64,000 nucleotides of DNA from Saccharophagus sp. K07. Its GTDB lineage: Bacteria > Pseudomonadota > Gammaproteobacteria > Pseudomonadales > Cellvibrionaceae. Position numbers and translations under genes: made by a program. Below the pieces are notes generated by a model. It was not told where the DNA came from. It searched no databases and was given only the letters and a program-made list of their open reading frames with translations. This document shows positions 53,817 to 64,000 of this stretch, piece after piece (the stretch's first letter is position 1; each line of letters starts with the position of its first letter). The DNA is taken from assembly GCF_014336955.1 (NCBI RefSeq), contig NZ_QRAI01000004.1:310001-374000 (forward strand), in the 5' to 3' direction.

Positions 53817-54109
53817 ATCAAGAACGTATTTACAAAATAATTCTGGGGCCGGTCATCTCTGAGAAGTCCGCTCAGTTGGGCGAGAGCGCTAACCTCGCTG
53901 TATTTAAAGTTGTTAAAGACGCGCAAAAGCCAGAAATCAAAGCCGCTGTTGAAAAGCTTTTTAATGTAAAAGTGAAAAGCGTTCAGGTTTTGAATGTAAA
54001 AGGAAAAACCAAACGCACTCGCCATGGCATTGGCGTTCGAAGCGATTGGAAAAAAGCCTATGTGCGTCTTGAGCAAGGTCAAGACATAGACTTTGCCTTC
54101 GCGGATTAA
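53813..54109 (+). CDS. rplW: 50S ribosomal protein L23
   Basis: 98 residues, GTG start overlapping the rplD stop by four bases. Sits at the tunnel exit and docks trigger factor and SRP; the conserved [13 protein letters not shown] block is present. Confidence 0.97.
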   Translation: MNQERIYKIILGPVISEKSAQLGESANLAVFKVVKDAQKPEIKAAVEKLFNVKVKSVQVLNVKGKTKRTRHGIGVRSDWKKAYVRLEQGQDIDFAFAD

Positions 54110-54123
54110 GGGGTGTATGCATA

Positions 54124-54948
54124 ATGGCTATCGTTAAACGTAAACCTACATCAGCTGGCCGACGCTTTGTCATCAGCGTGGTAAATGCAGACCTGCATAA
54201 AGGCGCGCCTTATGCACCCCTGCTTGCCCCGAAAAGCAAAACGGGTGGTCGCAACAACAATGGTCGAATCACCAGTCGTCACATCGGTGGTGGTCACAAG
54301 CAGCACTATCGTCTGATCGATTTTCGTCGCGATAAAGACGGAATTCCGGCAAAAGTAGAGCGCTTGGAATACGATCCAAACCGCAGTGCACACATTGCTC
54401 TTGTTTGTTATGCCGATGGTGAGCGTCGTTACATCATTGCTCCAAAAGGGCTGAGCGCTGGAGATCGAATCGAGTCTGGTGAAGCTGCTCCAATCAAAGT
54501 TGGTAACACGTTACCTATCCGCAACATTCCGGTTGGTAGTGTTATCCATTGCTTGGAACTCAAACCTGGCAAAGGCGCACAATTGGCTCGTTCAGCTGGT
54601 GCATCTGTGCAGCTGGTTGCTCGTGAAGGCGGCTATGCGACTGTGCGTTTGAAAAGTGGTGAGATTCGAAAAATCTTGGCAGATTGCCGTGCCACTTTAG
54701 GTGAAGTGTCAAATAGTGAACATAATCTCCGCTCTCTGGGTAAAGCCGGTGCTACGCGTTGGAGAGGTGTTCGCCCGACAGTTCGCGGTGTTGCTATGAA
54801 CCCTGTAGATCACCCACACGGTGGTGGTGAAGGTCGTACCTCTGGTGGCCGTCACCCAGTAACTCCATGGGGCGTTCCAACCAAGGGTTATAAGACACGT
54901 AAAAACAAGCGTACGAGCAATTTAATCGTTCGCCGTCGTAACAAGTAA
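54124..54948 (+). CDS. rplB: 50S ribosomal protein L2
   Basis: 274 residues (E. coli 273). Conserved C-terminal block [18 protein letters not shown] holds the histidine tied to peptidyl transferase function. Confidence 0.98.
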   Translation: MAIVKRKPTSAGRRFVISVVNADLHKGAPYAPLLAPKSKTGGRNNNGRITSRHIGGGHKQHYRLIDFRRDKDGIPAKVERLEYDPNRSAHIALVCYADGERRYIIAPKGLSAGDRIESGEAAPIKVGNTLPIRNIPVGSVIHCLELKPGKGAQLARSAGASVQLVAREGGYATVRLKSGEIRKILADCRATLGEVSNSEHNLRSLGKAGATRWRGVRPTVRGVAMNPVDHPHGGGEGRTSGGRHPVTPWGVPTKGYKTRKNKRTSNLIVRRRNK

Positions 54949-54982
54949 TTTTGACGACTAATTGATAAGCGAGGAATTTCCA

Positions 54983-55258
54983 GTGCCACGTTCACTGAAA
55001 AAAGGCCCCTTTGTTGATCACCACCTGTTTGCGAAGGTGGAGGCGGCCGTATCAAAAAATGATCGTCGTCCAATTAAAACTTGGTCTCGACGTTCGATGA
55101 TTATTCCGCAAATGGTTGGTTTAACCTTAGCGGTTCACAATGGCCGTCAACATGTCCCCGTTTTGGTTAACGAGGAAATGGTAGGTCATAAATTAGGTGA
55201 GTTTGCTGCTACCCGCACATTCCGCGGCCATGCGGCGGATAAAAAGGCGAAGCGTTAA
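54983..55258 (+). CDS. rpsS: 30S ribosomal protein S19
   Basis: 91 residues from GTG 54983, after GAGG; the product begins [11 protein letters not shown] like all S19 proteins. Earlier in-frame codon at 54962 is not supported. Confidence 0.97.
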   Translation: MPRSLKKGPFVDHHLFAKVEAAVSKNDRRPIKTWSRRSMIIPQMVGLTLAVHNGRQHVPVLVNEEMVGHKLGEFAATRTFRGHAADKKAKR

Positions 55259-55284
55259 TACGCATCAGTTATCGAGGTAGAACG

Positions 55285-55617
55285 ATGGAAGTAGCAGCGA
55301 AATTAAGAGGTGCTGGTCTGTCGGCGCAAAAGGCGAGACTGGTAGCAGATCAGATTCGCGGAAAAAGCGTTGAGCAAGCTCTGGACATTTTGACTTTCAG
55401 TCCAAAAAAAGGCGCAGCGATAATCAAGAAAGTTTTGGAATCTGCAATCGCCAATGCCGAACATAACGAAGGCGCTGACGTTGATGAGCTGAAGGTGTCC
55501 ACTATTTATGTGGATGAAGGTTTAACTATGAAGCGGGTGAGACCGCGCGCTAAAGGTCGAGCAGACCGTATTAGCAAGCGCACTTGTCACATTACCGTTA
55601 AAGTAGCCGATCAATAA
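55285..55617 (+). CDS. rplV: 50S ribosomal protein L22
   Basis: 110 residues, as in E. coli. The tunnel-lining hairpin includes [15 protein letters not shown], the region altered in macrolide resistance; no deletion seen. Confidence 0.98.
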   Translation: MEVAAKLRGAGLSAQKARLVADQIRGKSVEQALDILTFSPKKGAAIIKKVLESAIANAEHNEGADVDELKVSTIYVDEGLTMKRVRPRAKGRADRISKRTCHITVKVADQ

Positions 55618-55630
55618 GAGAGCGCGCGTT

Positions 55631-56305
55631 ATGGGTCAAAAAGTACATCCGACAGGAATTCGTCTCGGAATCGTAAAAAAGCATACTTCAACTTGGTATG
55701 CCGGCAAGAAACAATACGCCGCTAAATTGTTGACGGATCTGAAAGTTCGGGAATACATCCGAACCGCGCTTGCCAGCGCATCAGTGAGCCGCGTTGACAT
55801 CGAGCGTCCGGCGAATACTGCACGTGTGACTATTCATACCGCACGCCCTGGTATTGTGATTGGCAAAAAAGGTGAGGACGTTGAAAAACTGCGCGCTGAA
55901 ATCAGCAAGCAGATGGGAGTTCCCGTCCACATCAATATTGAAGAAATTCGCAAGCCCGATCTTGATGCCGCTCTGGTTGCGCAAAGTGTTGCTCAACAGC
56001 TCGAGCGTCGCGTGATGTTCCGTCGAGCGATGAAGCGTGCTGTGCAAAATGCCATACGCCAAGGCGCCGAAGGGGTCAAAATTCAAGTAAGTGGCCGCTT
56101 GGGTGGTGCTGAAATCGCGCGTACAGAATGGTATCGCGAAGGTCGAGTACCTCTTCACACGCTCCGAGCTGATATTGATTACGCCACCGCTGAAGCTTCG
56201 ACTACCTATGGGATCATCGGTGTAAAAGTTTGGATCTTCAAAGGTGAGATCATAGGCGGTCTGGACGAAGTCGAGGCCAACCAAAAGAAAAAGGGCACAA
56301 AATAA
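55631..56305 (+). CDS. rpsC: 30S ribosomal protein S3
   Basis: 224 residues (E. coli 233). KH domain loop [14 protein letters not shown]-terminal domain forms the mRNA entry ring with S4 and S5. Confidence 0.98.
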   Translation: MGQKVHPTGIRLGIVKKHTSTWYAGKKQYAAKLLTDLKVREYIRTALASASVSRVDIERPANTARVTIHTARPGIVIGKKGEDVEKLRAEISKQMGVPVHINIEEIRKPDLDAALVAQSVAQQLERRVMFRRAMKRAVQNAIRQGAEGVKIQVSGRLGGAEIARTEWYREGRVPLHTLRADIDYATAEASTTYGIIGVKVWIFKGEIIGGLDEVEANQKKKGTK

Positions 56306-56317
56306 GGGGTACGCAAT

Positions 56318-56731
56318 ATGATGCAGCCGAAGCGTACGAAGTTTCGCAAGCAACAGAAAGGCCGTAATAGAGGCTTGGCCCAGCGTGGGTCAAAAGTAAG
56401 TTTTGGCGAGTATGGCTTGAAAGCTACTGGCCGTGGCCGGTTGACTGCTCGACAAATCGAAGCAGCGCGTCGAGCGATGACTCGACACGTTAAGCGTGGT
56501 GGCAAAGTTTGGATTCGCGTGTTTCCTGATAAGCCAATTACCCAAAAACCTTTGGAAGTTCGTCAAGGTAAAGGTAAGGGTTCTGTCGAGTATTGGGTAG
56601 CGCAGATCCAGCCAGGTAAAGTTCTCTATGAAATGGAGGGCGTTCCTGAGGAAACAGCACGAGAAGCATTTGCTCTTGCGGCTGCCAAATTGCCAGTCGA
56701 AACAACATTTGTTAAGCGGACGGTGATGTAA
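56318..56731 (+). CDS. rplP: 50S ribosomal protein L16
   Basis: 137 residues. [15 protein letters not shown] start aligns with E. coli MLQPKRTKF. Contacts A-site tRNA. TAA overlaps the rpmC ATG by one base. Confidence 0.98.
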   Translation: MMQPKRTKFRKQQKGRNRGLAQRGSKVSFGEYGLKATGRGRLTARQIEAARRAMTRHVKRGGKVWIRVFPDKPITQKPLEVRQGKGKGSVEYWVAQIQPGKVLYEMEGVPEETAREAFALAAAKLPVETTFVKRTVM

Positions 56732-56922
56732 TGAAAGCGAAAGATTTAGTTGGAAAAACCGTCGAGGAGCTTAATGCTGAACTGCTGAGTCAGCTGCAAG
56801 CTCAGTTCAAACTGAGAATGCAAGCTTCTACCGGTCAATTAACTCAAACGCATTTGCTGAAGCAGACGCGTCGCGACATTGCACGCATCAAAACTGTATT
56901 GCAGCAGAAGACAGGTGCTTAA
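56731..56922 (+). CDS. rpmC: 50S ribosomal protein L29
   Basis: 63 residues, two-helix protein at the tunnel exit. ATG overlaps the rplP stop (TAATG), and it ends one base before rpsQ begins. Confidence 0.97.
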   Translation: MKAKDLVGKTVEELNAELLSQLQAQFKLRMQASTGQLTQTHLLKQTRRDIARIKTVLQQKTGA

Positions 56923-56923
56923 T

Positions 56924-57187
56924 ATGTCAGAGAATAAAGTAGTTCGCACATTAACTGGTCGAGTAGTCAGCGACAAAATGGATAAATCCATCGTTGTCTT
57001 GATTGAACGCCGAGTTAAGCACCCTGTGTATGGTAAATACGTCAGCCGCTCGTCCAAGCTCAAAGCTCATGACGAGAATAACGAGTGCCGTATTGGCGAT
57101 CTGGTCACAATTGCAGAGTCTCGTCCCATTTCCAAAACCAAATCTTGGAAATTGGTAAAAATCGAAGAGCGCGCGACGGCGATCTGA
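56924..57187 (+). CDS. rpsQ: 30S ribosomal protein S17
   Basis: 87 residues from ATG 56924. OB-fold protein with [21 protein letters not shown]. Last gene of the classical S10 operon. A longer frame inside rpmC is rejected. Confidence 0.97.
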   Translation: MSENKVVRTLTGRVVSDKMDKSIVVLIERRVKHPVYGKYVSRSSKLKAHDENNECRIGDLVTIAESRPISKTKSWKLVKIEERATAI

Positions 57188-57219
57188 GTTGCCACTAATA
57201 AGGTTTTGGAGATTAGAAC

Positions 57220-57588
57220 ATGATTCAGACTCAGTCCTATTTGGAAGTGGCAGATAACAGCGGTGCCCGCCGTGTCATGTGCATTAAGGTGTTGGGTGGA
57301 TCTCACCGTCGTTATGCCAATGTCGGGGACATTATTAAAGTGACCGTCAAGGAAGCTATTCCACGCGGAAAAGTGAAGAAAGGACAAGTCATGAAAGCTG
57401 TAGTGGTTCGCACCAAAAAAGGTGTTCGCCGCAGCGATGGTTCCTTGATTCGTTTTGATGACAATGCTGCAGTTTTATTGAACAACCAGGAAGCTCCAGT
57501 GGGCACTCGTATTTTCGGGCCCGTAACTCGCGAGCTGCGCAGCGAGAAGTTTATGAAGATCATTTCCTTGGCGCCGGAAGTGCTTTGA
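57220..57588 (+). CDS. rplN: 50S ribosomal protein L14
   Basis: 122 residues (E. coli 123). Begins [21 protein letters not shown]. First gene of the spc cluster; the 32-base gap from rpsQ leaves no room for a separate strong promoter, so the two clusters are probably cotranscribed. Confidence 0.98.
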   Translation: MIQTQSYLEVADNSGARRVMCIKVLGGSHRRYANVGDIIKVTVKEAIPRGKVKKGQVMKAVVVRTKKGVRRSDGSLIRFDDNAAVLLNNQEAPVGTRIFGPVTRELRSEKFMKIISLAPEVL

Positions 57589-57614
57589 TCAGCGCCGAAA
57601 TTGAGGGTTAGGTA

Positions 57615-57932
57615 ATGCGAAAAATTAAACGTAATGACGAAGTTATCGTGATTACAGGTCGCGATAAAGGTAAGCGCGGAAAGGTAAATCGCGTACTGCC
57701 TGACGGACGATTAATTGTGTCCGGCGTGCAGGTGATTAAAAAGCATCAGAAGCCTAACCCACAGTTGGGTGTCGCTGGTGGTATCGTCGAAAAAGAGGCT
57801 CCGATTCAGGCGTCTAACGTTGCTATCTACAATCCAGCAACCAAAAAAGCTGATAGGGTTGGATTTAAGTTGCTTGAAGATGGCAGCAAGATCCGCGTAT
57901 TTAAATCCAATGGCGAAGCGGTAGACGCGTAA
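57615..57932 (+). CDS. rplX: 50S ribosomal protein L24
   Basis: 105 residues. KOW motif [17 protein letters not shown] near the N terminus. One of the two assembly-initiator proteins of the 50S subunit. Confidence 0.97.
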   Translation: MRKIKRNDEVIVITGRDKGKRGKVNRVLPDGRLIVSGVQVIKKHQKPNPQLGVAGGIVEKEAPIQASNVAIYNPATKKADRVGFKLLEDGSKIRVFKSNGEAVDA

Positions 57933-57949
57933 AAGGCATTGAGAGAGCT

Positions 57950-58489
57950 ATGGCCAGATTACAAGAAGTGTACAAAAAAGAGATCGTTAATAAACTGAAA
58001 AACGAGCTCGGTTTAAAGAACGTAATGGAGATCCCTAAGATCACCAAAATCACCGTCAATATGGGTGTTGGTGAAGCTGTAGGTGACAAAAAAGTTTTGG
58101 AAAATGCGGTTGCAGATTTGGAGAAAATCACCGGTCAAAAAGCGGTGGTTACAAAAGCTCGCAAATCTATCGCTGGCTTCAAAATTCGTGAAGGCTGGCC
58201 AATTGGCTGCAAGGTCACTTTGCGTAACGAAAAAATGTATGAATTCTTGGATCGCCTGATCTCCATTGCGATTCCTCGTATTCGCGACTTCCGTGGGATC
58301 AGCCCGAAACAATTCGACGGCCGTGGCAACTTCTCCATGGGCGTTAGCGAGCAGATCATTTTCCCGGAAATTGAGTACGACAAGATCGACAAACTTCGCG
58401 GTCTTGATATTTGTATCTCTACCACCGCTCGTACAGACGACGAAGGTCGAGCGTTGTTGAAAGCATTCAATTTCCCATTTAAAGGTTGA
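57950..58489 (+). CDS. rplE: 50S ribosomal protein L5
   Basis: 179 residues, same as E. coli. Binds 5S rRNA in the central protuberance; conserved [18 protein letters not shown] block. In E. coli the S8 repressor acts at the start of this cistron. Confidence 0.98.
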   Translation: MARLQEVYKKEIVNKLKNELGLKNVMEIPKITKITVNMGVGEAVGDKKVLENAVADLEKITGQKAVVTKARKSIAGFKIREGWPIGCKVTLRNEKMYEFLDRLISIAIPRIRDFRGISPKQFDGRGNFSMGVSEQIIFPEIEYDKIDKLRGLDICISTTARTDDEGRALLKAFNFPFKG

Positions 58490-58501
58490 GGCGAATTTCA
58501 A

Positions 58502-58807
58502 ATGGCAAAGACATCCATGATCATTCGCGATCAAAAGCGCGCGAAATTGAGTGCAAAATATGCAGAACGTCGCGCTGCACTTAAAGCGATTATTGCGAGC
58601 CCAAATTCCACAGACGAACAAGTTTGGGAAGCTCAAATTAAATTGCAAAAGTTGCCACGAGACTCTAGCAAAGCACGTATTCAACGCAGATGCCAAGTCA
58701 CCGGCCGACCACACGGCGTGTATCGCAAATTTGGTCTCTGCCGAAATAAGATTCGGGAAGCCGCCATGCGTGGTGATATTCCTGGTTTAGTTAAGGCCAG
58801 TTGGTAA
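58502..58807 (+). CDS. rpsN: 30S ribosomal protein S14
   Basis: 101 residues, the long zinc-free type (no CxxC pairs) with the [20 protein letters not shown] core. Head of the 30S subunit. Confidence 0.97.
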   Translation: MAKTSMIIRDQKRAKLSAKYAERRAALKAIIASPNSTDEQVWEAQIKLQKLPRDSSKARIQRRCQVTGRPHGVYRKFGLCRNKIREAAMRGDIPGLVKASW

Positions 58808-58826
58808 TTGGGAAGGAGCAAGAAAT

Positions 58827-59219
58827 ATGAGTATGCAAGATCCTTTGGCCGATATGCTCACCCGCATTCGCAACGCGCAGTTGGTAGGAAAAACTTCAGT
58901 AGTAATGCCTTCTTCTCGTTTGAAGAAGAATGTTGCTCAAGTTCTGAAGAATGAAGGATACATTTCAGATTTTTCTGTGAGTGATAGCGCAAAGCCTGAA
59001 TTGACCATCGAATTGAAATACTTCGAAGGCAAGCCGGTTATCGCTCAGTTAGATCGTGTGAGCCGCCCTGGACTGAGAGCTTACGTGAGCAAAAACGACC
59101 TTCCATCCGTTCGAGGTGGATTGGGTATAGCGATTGTTTCCACCAGTAAAGGCGTTATGACAGATCGTGCCGCTCGAGCAGCCGGTGTTGGTGGGGAAGT
59201 ACTTTGTACCGTATTTTGA
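58827..59219 (+). CDS. rpsH: 30S ribosomal protein S8
   Basis: 130 residues. Begins [19 protein letters not shown] terminus GGEVLCTVF. Binds helix 21 of 16S rRNA and regulates the spc operon in E. coli. Confidence 0.98.
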   Translation: MSMQDPLADMLTRIRNAQLVGKTSVVMPSSRLKKNVAQVLKNEGYISDFSVSDSAKPELTIELKYFEGKPVIAQLDRVSRPGLRAYVSKNDLPSVRGGLGIAIVSTSKGVMTDRAARAAGVGGEVLCTVF

Positions 59220-59245
59220 TACGTCAGAATTAGTGGGAATTTGTC

Positions 59246-59779
59246 ATGTCACGTGTTGCAAACAATCCAGTTCAACTGCCTTCTGGCGTTGAAGTTGTGA
59301 TCAAAGGCCAGAGTCTCACCATTAAAGGTGCCAAAGGCTCTTTGGGGTTAGAGATTCACAATAACGTTACCGTTAAGCAAGAAGACAATATTCTGACGTT
59401 TGCTGCGCGCGACGGCGGAAAGCAGTCCAAAGCTCTCGCGGGCACTACCCGTGCTCTCGTTAATAACATGGTGACAGGCGTAACCAAAGGCTTCGAACGC
59501 AAGCTCCAATTGGTTGGGGTTGGTTATCGTGCCAAAGCGAATGGCAATGTGTTGAGCTTGTCACTCGGTTTTTCGCATCCAGTGGACTATCAAGTTCCCG
59601 CGGGTGTGGTAGTTGAAACTCCGACTCAGACCGAAATTGTTCTCAAAGCCGCTGATAAGCAGTTGTTGGGCCAAGTCGCTTCTGAAATTCGCGCATTCCG
59701 CGCTCCTGAGCCTTACAAAGGTAAAGGTGTCCGGTATTCCGATGAAAACGTTCTGCGTAAAGAAGCGAAGAAGAAATAG
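59246..59779 (+). CDS. rplF: 50S ribosomal protein L6
   Basis: 177 residues. Two repeated domains; C-terminal [14 protein letters not shown] block contacts the sarcin-ricin loop region. Confidence 0.98.
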   Translation: MSRVANNPVQLPSGVEVVIKGQSLTIKGAKGSLGLEIHNNVTVKQEDNILTFAARDGGKQSKALAGTTRALVNNMVTGVTKGFERKLQLVGVGYRAKANGNVLSLSLGFSHPVDYQVPAGVVVETPTQTEIVLKAADKQLLGQVASEIRAFRAPEPYKGKGVRYSDENVLRKEAKKK

Positions 59780-59788
59780 GAATTATTT

Positions 59789-60139
59789 ATGACCGATAAA
59801 AAAGTTTCACGTCTTCGTCGTGCGCAGCGTTCTCGTATCAGAATGCGAGAATTGGGTGCGATCCGACTGTGCATTCACCGCACTCCGCGTCATATGTATG
59901 CGCAAATTATTGGTGCTGAAGGCGATAAAGTAATAGCTTCCGCGTCAACTCTTGATAAAGAGTTGCGATCTGGATCTACAGGTAATGTGGAAGCAGCTAA
60001 AGCCGTAGGTAAATTGATTGCTGACCGAGCGAAAGCCGCGGGCATTGAGCGCGTAGCATTTGACCGTAGCGGTTTCAGATATCACGGTCGTGTAAAAGCA
60101 TTGGCAGATGCAGCCCGCGAGGCCGGATTACAATTTTAA
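59789..60139 (+). CDS. rplR: 50S ribosomal protein L18
   Basis: 116 residues. 5S rRNA-binding protein; [20 protein letters not shown] is the conserved C-terminal block. Confidence 0.98.
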   Translation: MTDKKVSRLRRAQRSRIRMRELGAIRLCIHRTPRHMYAQIIGAEGDKVIASASTLDKELRSGSTGNVEAAKAVGKLIADRAKAAGIERVAFDRSGFRYHGRVKALADAAREAGLQF

Positions 60140-60150
60140 AGGTTTGAATT

Positions 60151-60660
60151 ATGTCGATGAATGAGAAAGAGAAAGGCAGCGCGGAAGGTTTGCAGGAAAA
60201 ATTGGTCCAAGTAAACCGTGTGGCCAAAACTGTAAAAGGTGGACGAATCTTTGCGTTTACTGCATTGACAGTAGTTGGTGATGGTAACGGCCGAGTAGGT
60301 TTTGGTCGAGGAAAGGCGCGAGAAGTTCCTGTTGCCATTCAGAAAGCTATGGAAGCTGCTCGACGTAATATGATCAGCGTTGATCTGAAAGGTGATACCA
60401 TCCACTACCCAACTCGTGGTCGCCATGGTGCCTCCAAGGTATACATGCAACCAGCATCACCTGGTACTGGTGTAATTGCTGGCGGCGCTATGCGTGCGGT
60501 GCTGGAAATTGCCGGAGTTCAAAACGTATTGGCCAAGTGCTATGGCTCGACCAATCCGGTAAACGTTGTTCGCGCAACTTTTAAAGCTCTCGGTGCAATG
60601 CAATCTCCAGAGTCCGTGGCCGCCAAGCGTGGAAAAACGGTTGAAGAAATCACCGGTTAA
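60151..60660 (+). CDS. rpsE: 30S ribosomal protein S5
   Basis: 169 residues. dsRBD-like N-terminal domain with [20 protein letters not shown], the loop linked to spectinomycin resistance, here in normal form. Confidence 0.98.
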   Translation: MSMNEKEKGSAEGLQEKLVQVNRVAKTVKGGRIFAFTALTVVGDGNGRVGFGRGKAREVPVAIQKAMEAARRNMISVDLKGDTIHYPTRGRHGASKVYMQPASPGTGVIAGGAMRAVLEIAGVQNVLAKCYGSTNPVNVVRATFKALGAMQSPESVAAKRGKTVEEITG

Positions 60661-60688
60661 TAACTAGTTATTGTTGGGTACGAATACC

Positions 60689-60871
60689 ATGGCAAATAAA
60701 ACTATCAAAGTGACCCAGGTCAAAAGTGCTTTTGGTCGCTTGAAAGCGCATAAGGCCTGTGTGATCGGCTTGGGCCTACGTCGTATCGGTCATACTGTCG
60801 AAGTGCAAGATACTCCTGCTATCCGCGGTATGATCAATAAGATTTCATATATGGTTAAGGTTGAGGACTAA
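60689..60871 (+). CDS. rpmD: 50S ribosomal protein L30
   Basis: 60 residues from ATG 60689. [12 protein letters not shown] start and [17 protein letters not shown] core are typical. An in-frame TTG at 60671 is not supported. Confidence 0.96.
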   Translation: MANKTIKVTQVKSAFGRLKAHKACVIGLGLRRIGHTVEVQDTPAIRGMINKISYMVKVED

Positions 60872-60874
60872 CAG

Positions 60875-61309
60875 ATGCATCTGAATACATTGAGTCCTGG
60901 TCCAGGCAGTAGGACTTCACGTAGACGTGTTGGTCGCGGAATTGGATCTGGTTTGGGCAAAACTTGTGGTCGTGGCCATAAAGGTCAACGCGCTCGTAAA
61001 AGTGGTAATGTCCGCCCAGGTTTCGAAGGCGGTCAGATGCCTTTGCAGAAGCGTCTGCCTAAGTATGGTTTTACTAGCCGTGTAAGTCTTGCGGCTGCCG
61101 AAGTTCGGTTGGCTGAACTCAACAATGTTGAAGCTGAAATCATTGATCTGGAAGCGCTGCGCGCTGCCAACGTGATTGGTCACAACATCAAGAGCGTTAA
61201 AATCTTCCTATCTGGAGAGATTACCAAAGCCGTTACCGTTAAAGGTTTGGCAGTAAGCAAAGGCGCTAGAGAAGCTATTCAAGCAGCCGGTGGCAAAGTA
61301 GAAGATTAA
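60875..61309 (+). CDS. rplO: 50S ribosomal protein L15
   Basis: 144 residues, three bases after rpmD. Gly/Arg-rich N-terminal extension ([20 protein letters not shown]) threads into 23S rRNA. Confidence 0.98.
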   Translation: MHLNTLSPGPGSRTSRRRVGRGIGSGLGKTCGRGHKGQRARKSGNVRPGFEGGQMPLQKRLPKYGFTSRVSLAAAEVRLAELNNVEAEIIDLEALRAANVIGHNIKSVKIFLSGEITKAVTVKGLAVSKGAREAIQAAGGKVED

Positions 61310-61320
61310 GAGAGGCTCTC

Positions 61321-62664
61321 ATGGCGGCGCCGGGTGCATTATCTCTAGGCAACCAGAAAGGTTTGGGCGAGCTTTGGGCTCGCCTTAAGTTTTTATTTAT
61401 CGCTCTATTGGTCTACCGCATAGGTACCCACATCCCGGTTCCAGGTATTGATCCGGGCCAGGTGCAGGCACTTTTCGAGCAGAATGAGGGCACTTTCCTC
61501 GGAATGCTGAATATGTTCTCAGGTGGTGCGTGGGAGCGTATGAGTATCCTGGCGTTGGGGATCATGCCCTATATCTCGGCGTCGATCATCATGCAAATGA
61601 TGACCGCAGTGGTTCCTTCTCTCGAGGCAATCAAGAAAGAAGGCGAGGCCGGACGACGTAAGATCAGTCAGTACACTCGCTATCTCACGGTTATTCTTGC
61701 GCTGATTCAAGGCGTGATAATGGTTGCCGGGATGGCCAGCCAAGGTATGGCTTTTGCGGCTATGCCGACCTTTAGCTTCTATCTGATCGCTGTTACTTCT
61801 GTGGTAACTGGTGCGGTCTTTATGATGTGGCTGGGAGAGCAGATCACCGAGCGTGGCGTAGGCAACGGAATCTCCATGCTGATTTTTGCTGGGATCGTGG
61901 CCGGTTTGCCCGGAGCCTTCGGCACCGTTATTGAAAGCACCAGACAAGGTAATTTGCATCCGCTGATGCTGTTGGTGATTTTGGTCGGGGTTATGGCGAT
62001 TGTTTGGTTCGTGGTGCGTATGGAACGCGGTCAGCGCCGTATCACCATCAACTACGCGAAGCGACAGCAAGGTCGTCATGGCTATGCGCAACAAACAAGC
62101 CATTTACCTTTGAAGATCAACATGGCTGGTGTGATTCCAGTCATTTTCGCAAGCAGCTTGTTGTTGTTCCCGGCTTCTATTGCTCAGTGGTTTGGGCAAT
62201 CAAGCGAAGGTAAAGTCGGCGAGATCTTGCAAGATATAGCGCTTGCTATTGGTCCTGGCCAACCGTTGAATTTTATTGTTTTCGGTGGATTGATCATTCT
62301 GTTCTGCTTCGTTTACACAGCAATGATTTATAATCCCAAGGAAGTAGCTGACAATCTGAAAAAAGGCGGCGCTTATATCCCAGGTATTCGTCCGGGTGAG
62401 CAGTCAGCCAAATACATCGATAACGTTCTGACCCGTTTGACTTTGATCGGATCGATCTATATTGCTGCGGTAGCACTTTTACCTCAATTCCTGGTTGCTT
62501 ATACCGGAATACCGGTTTATCTCGGCGGTACCTCGCTGTTGATCGTGGTGGTTGTGGTGATGGACTTTATGTCTCAGATCCAGTCGCATTTGATGTCGCA
62601 TCAGTACGAGTCAGTGCTTAAGAAAGCGAATTTAAAAGGGTATGGCAGCGGTAACACGCGCTAA
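61321..62664 (+). CDS. secY: Protein translocase subunit SecY
   Basis: 447 residues, ten membrane helices. Plug and pore region [16 protein letters not shown], loop with [13 protein letters not shown] and C-terminal cytoplasmic loop [17 protein letters not shown]. Forms the channel with SecE and SecG, both encoded in this window. Confidence 0.98.
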   Translation: MAAPGALSLGNQKGLGELWARLKFLFIALLVYRIGTHIPVPGIDPGQVQALFEQNEGTFLGMLNMFSGGAWERMSILALGIMPYISASIIMQMMTAVVPSLEAIKKEGEAGRRKISQYTRYLTVILALIQGVIMVAGMASQGMAFAAMPTFSFYLIAVTSVVTGAVFMMWLGEQITERGVGNGISMLIFAGIVAGLPGAFGTVIESTRQGNLHPLMLLVILVGVMAIVWFVVRMERGQRRITINYAKRQQGRHGYAQQTSHLPLKINMAGVIPVIFASSLLLFPASIAQWFGQSSEGKVGEILQDIALAIGPGQPLNFIVFGGLIILFCFVYTAMIYNPKEVADNLKKGGAYIPGIRPGEQSAKYIDNVLTRLTLIGSIYIAAVALLPQFLVAYTGIPVYLGGTSLLIVVVVVMDFMSQIQSHLMSHQYESVLKKANLKGYGSGNTR

Positions 62665-62680
62665 ATGTGAGGTTAGAGAC

Positions 62681-62797
62681 ATGAAAGTAAGAGCATCTGT
62701 AAAGAAAGTCTGCAGAAATTGCAAGGTGGTTCGTCGTAAAGGTGTTTTGCGCGTTATTTGCAACGTGACCCCAAAGCATAAGCAACGTCAAGGTTGA
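62681..62797 (+). CDS. rpmJ: 50S ribosomal protein L36, zinc-binding type
   Basis: 38 residues read directly: [15 protein letters not shown] and C-terminal PKHKQRQG. The C+ zinc set Cys11, Cys14, Cys27 and His33 is complete. 16 bases after secY, the standard end of the spc operon. Under zinc limitation many bacteria swap this for a zinc-free paralogue; none is seen here. Confidence 0.96.
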   Translation: MKVRASVKKVCRNCKVVRRKGVLRVICNVTPKHKQRQG

Positions 62798-62803
62798 TTG
62801 TTG

Positions 62804-62828
62804 CCGGCGGTCTTCAGCGAAGGCCGCC
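62804..62828 (+). terminator. Hairpin after rpmJ
   Basis: GGCGGTCTT / AAGGCCGCC stem with one wobble and no clear T-run. It marks the spc-alpha boundary. Confidence 0.4.
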
Positions 62829-62847
62829 TTCAGGGAGGATTCTAGGG

Positions 62848-62960
62848 GGTACTAACTGTCGGGGACTCTTCTCCTATTGAATTCCGGTGATCGAATGGGT
62901 ATTATCCCGCGCCCCTGTATTCAGGGCCGCGGAGATGTCTTTTTTATCGCCGTTAGTACC
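62848..62960 (+). promoter_or_regulatory. Alpha-operon leader RNA, probable S4 control site
   Basis: GGTACTAAC (62848-62856) pairs perfectly with GTTAGTACC (62952-62960) over about 95 bases. They enclose a strong hairpin CCGCG-CCCTG / CAGGG-CGCGG (62907-62932). It ends 29 bases before rpsM. In E. coli an S4-binding pseudoknot lies at this place; I see the long-range pairing but cannot prove the pseudoknot. Confidence 0.55.
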
Positions 62961-62989
62961 GCAGAACAAAAGTTATTGGAGTAATCCGA

Positions 62990-63346
62990 ATGGCCCGTAT
63001 TGCTGGTGTCAACATACCAGACCAAAAACACACAGTAATTTCCCTAACATACGTTTACGGAATCGGTCGCACACGTGCAAAAGCAATTTGCGCAGCTGCT
63101 GGTATTGCAGAAAGCGCCAAAGTGAGCACACTGAGTGAAGATCAGCTCGAAGCGATTCGTAACGAAGTTGCCAAATACACAGTAGAAGGTGACTTGCGTC
63201 GTGAAGTTTCAATGAGCATCAAGCGGCTGATGGACTTAGGTTGCTACCGTGGTTTGCGTCATCGCCGCAACCTGCCGGTTCGCGGTCAGCGCACCAAGAC
63301 AAATGCACGTACCCGTAAAGGTCCGCGCAAGCCGATCAAACGCTAA
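62990..63346 (+). CDS. rpsM: 30S ribosomal protein S13
   Basis: 118 residues, ATG 62990 after GGAG. Conserved [20 protein letters not shown] start and basic tail. Contacts the 50S central protuberance. First gene of the alpha operon. Confidence 0.98.
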   Translation: MARIAGVNIPDQKHTVISLTYVYGIGRTRAKAICAAAGIAESAKVSTLSEDQLEAIRNEVAKYTVEGDLRREVSMSIKRLMDLGCYRGLRHRRNLPVRGQRTKTNARTRKGPRKPIKR

Positions 63347-63375
63347 TTTAACCGTTCAACGTTAGGAAAATTACG

Positions 63376-63768
63376 ATGGCTAAGCCAACTAAAGGCGCTC
63401 CACGCAAAAAGGTCAAAAAGACCGTTGTGGATGGTGTGGCGCATATTCACGCATCCTTTAACAACACCATAGTTACTATCACCGATCGTCAGGGCAACAC
63501 TTTGAGCTGGGCGACTTCCGGTGGTTCAGGTTTCCGCGGATCTCGTAAAAGTACTCCGTTCGCAGCACAGGTCGCCGCTGAGCGAGCTGGACAAGCCGCT
63601 CTGGAATACGGTTTGAAAAATCTTGACGTCGAAGTCAAAGGTCCAGGGCCAGGCCGCGAGTCAGCAGTGCGCGCTCTGAACAACATTGGCTACAAAATTA
63701 CCAACATTACTGACGTCACGCCAATTCCACATAACGGCTGCCGTCCGCCTAAAAAGCGTCGCGTGTGA
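63376..63768 (+). CDS. rpsK: 30S ribosomal protein S11
   Basis: 130 residues. Begins [20 protein letters not shown] and ends [12 protein letters not shown]. Forms the 30S platform near the E-site codon. 14 bases before rpsD. Confidence 0.98.
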   Translation: MAKPTKGAPRKKVKKTVVDGVAHIHASFNNTIVTITDRQGNTLSWATSGGSGFRGSRKSTPFAAQVAAERAGQAALEYGLKNLDVEVKGPGPGRESAVRALNNIGYKITNITDVTPIPHNGCRPPKKRRV

Positions 63769-63782
63769 GGGGGTAGAGAACC

Positions 63783-64000
63783 ATGGCTCGTTATATTGGA
63801 CCAACCTGTAAACTTGCTCGTCGCGAAGGTACAGATCTGTTTTTGAAGAGTGGCGTTCGTCCGCTCGAATCCAAGTGCAAAATCGAAACTGGCCCTGGCC
63901 AGCACGGTCAGCGTCGTGGTCGTTTGTCTGACTACGGTGTACAGCACCGTGAAAAGCAGAAAGTTCGTCGTATCTACGGAATTCTGGAAAAGCAATTTAA
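63783..64000 (+). CDS. rpsD: 30S ribosomal protein S4, N-terminal part (cut by window end)
   Basis: First 72 codons are present, from ATG 63783, beginning [19 protein letters not shown]; the frame is still open at base 64000. S4 starts 30S assembly and represses the alpha operon in E. coli. rpoA and rplQ should follow outside the window. Confidence 0.95.
   Translation, partial: MARYIGPTCKLARREGTDLFLKSGVRPLESKCKIETGPGQHGQRRGRLSDYGVQHREKQKVRRIYGILEKQF

Overview
The window is chromosomal DNA of a gammaproteobacterium, most likely a polysaccharide-degrading member of the Cellvibrionaceae (Cellvibrio-like). This rests on three things: the housekeeping blocks follow Pseudomonas/Cellvibrio-type order; a secreted modular xylanase has GH11, CBM60 and CBM10 modules; and several envelope and iron genes typical of this group are present. 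The genus call is inference, the class call is firm.
Bases 1-22,800 are an accessory, cell-envelope-oriented region. It holds a BtuF-like binding protein, a cytochrome b561, a secreted esterase and the convergent GH11 xylanase. Next comes a very large lipoprotein that joins lamin-tail domains to a phosphohistidine swivel and an ATP-grasp dikinase domain. A CHAP/NlpC-type amidase without signal peptide is followed at once by an inner-membrane lipoprotein. Then come a TonB receptor behind a strong Fur-box match, DNA polymerase II, an AmpG-like MFS permease, and a six-gene minus-strand operon behind a second Fur-box match (imelysin, di-haem cytochrome, imelysin-like lipoprotein, DUF1513 propeller, multicopper oxidase, small lipoprotein). 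The operon and the TonB receptor look like two arms of one iron-acquisition response.
Bases 22,774-33,400 are housekeeping: yhbY (minus) divergent from rlmE-ftsH-folP-glmM-tpiA-secG-tRNA-Leu, then alr-birA-coaX-SPOR protein. The coaX product has His where pantothenate kinases of type III normally have the catalytic Asp.
Bases 33,400-64,000 are the translation/transcription superregion: tRNA-Thr/Tyr/Gly/Thr, tuf copy 1, tRNA-Trp, secE-nusG, rplKA, rplJL, rpoBC, the str operon (rpsL-rpsG-fusA-tuf copy 2), the S10 and spc operons through secY and rpmJ, and the start of the alpha operon (rpsM-rpsK-rpsD, the last cut by the window edge). Sigma70-type promoters with GC-rich discriminators precede the tRNA cluster, rpsL and rpsJ. 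An L10-type leader and an alpha-operon-like leader are visible, as are several intra-operon hairpins. The two tuf genes are identical over almost their whole length.
The best candidates for undescribed biology are the dikinase-like lipoprotein (4862-7816), the amidase/lipoprotein pair (8043-9420) and the composition of the Fur-linked oxidase/imelysin operon (15918-22681).
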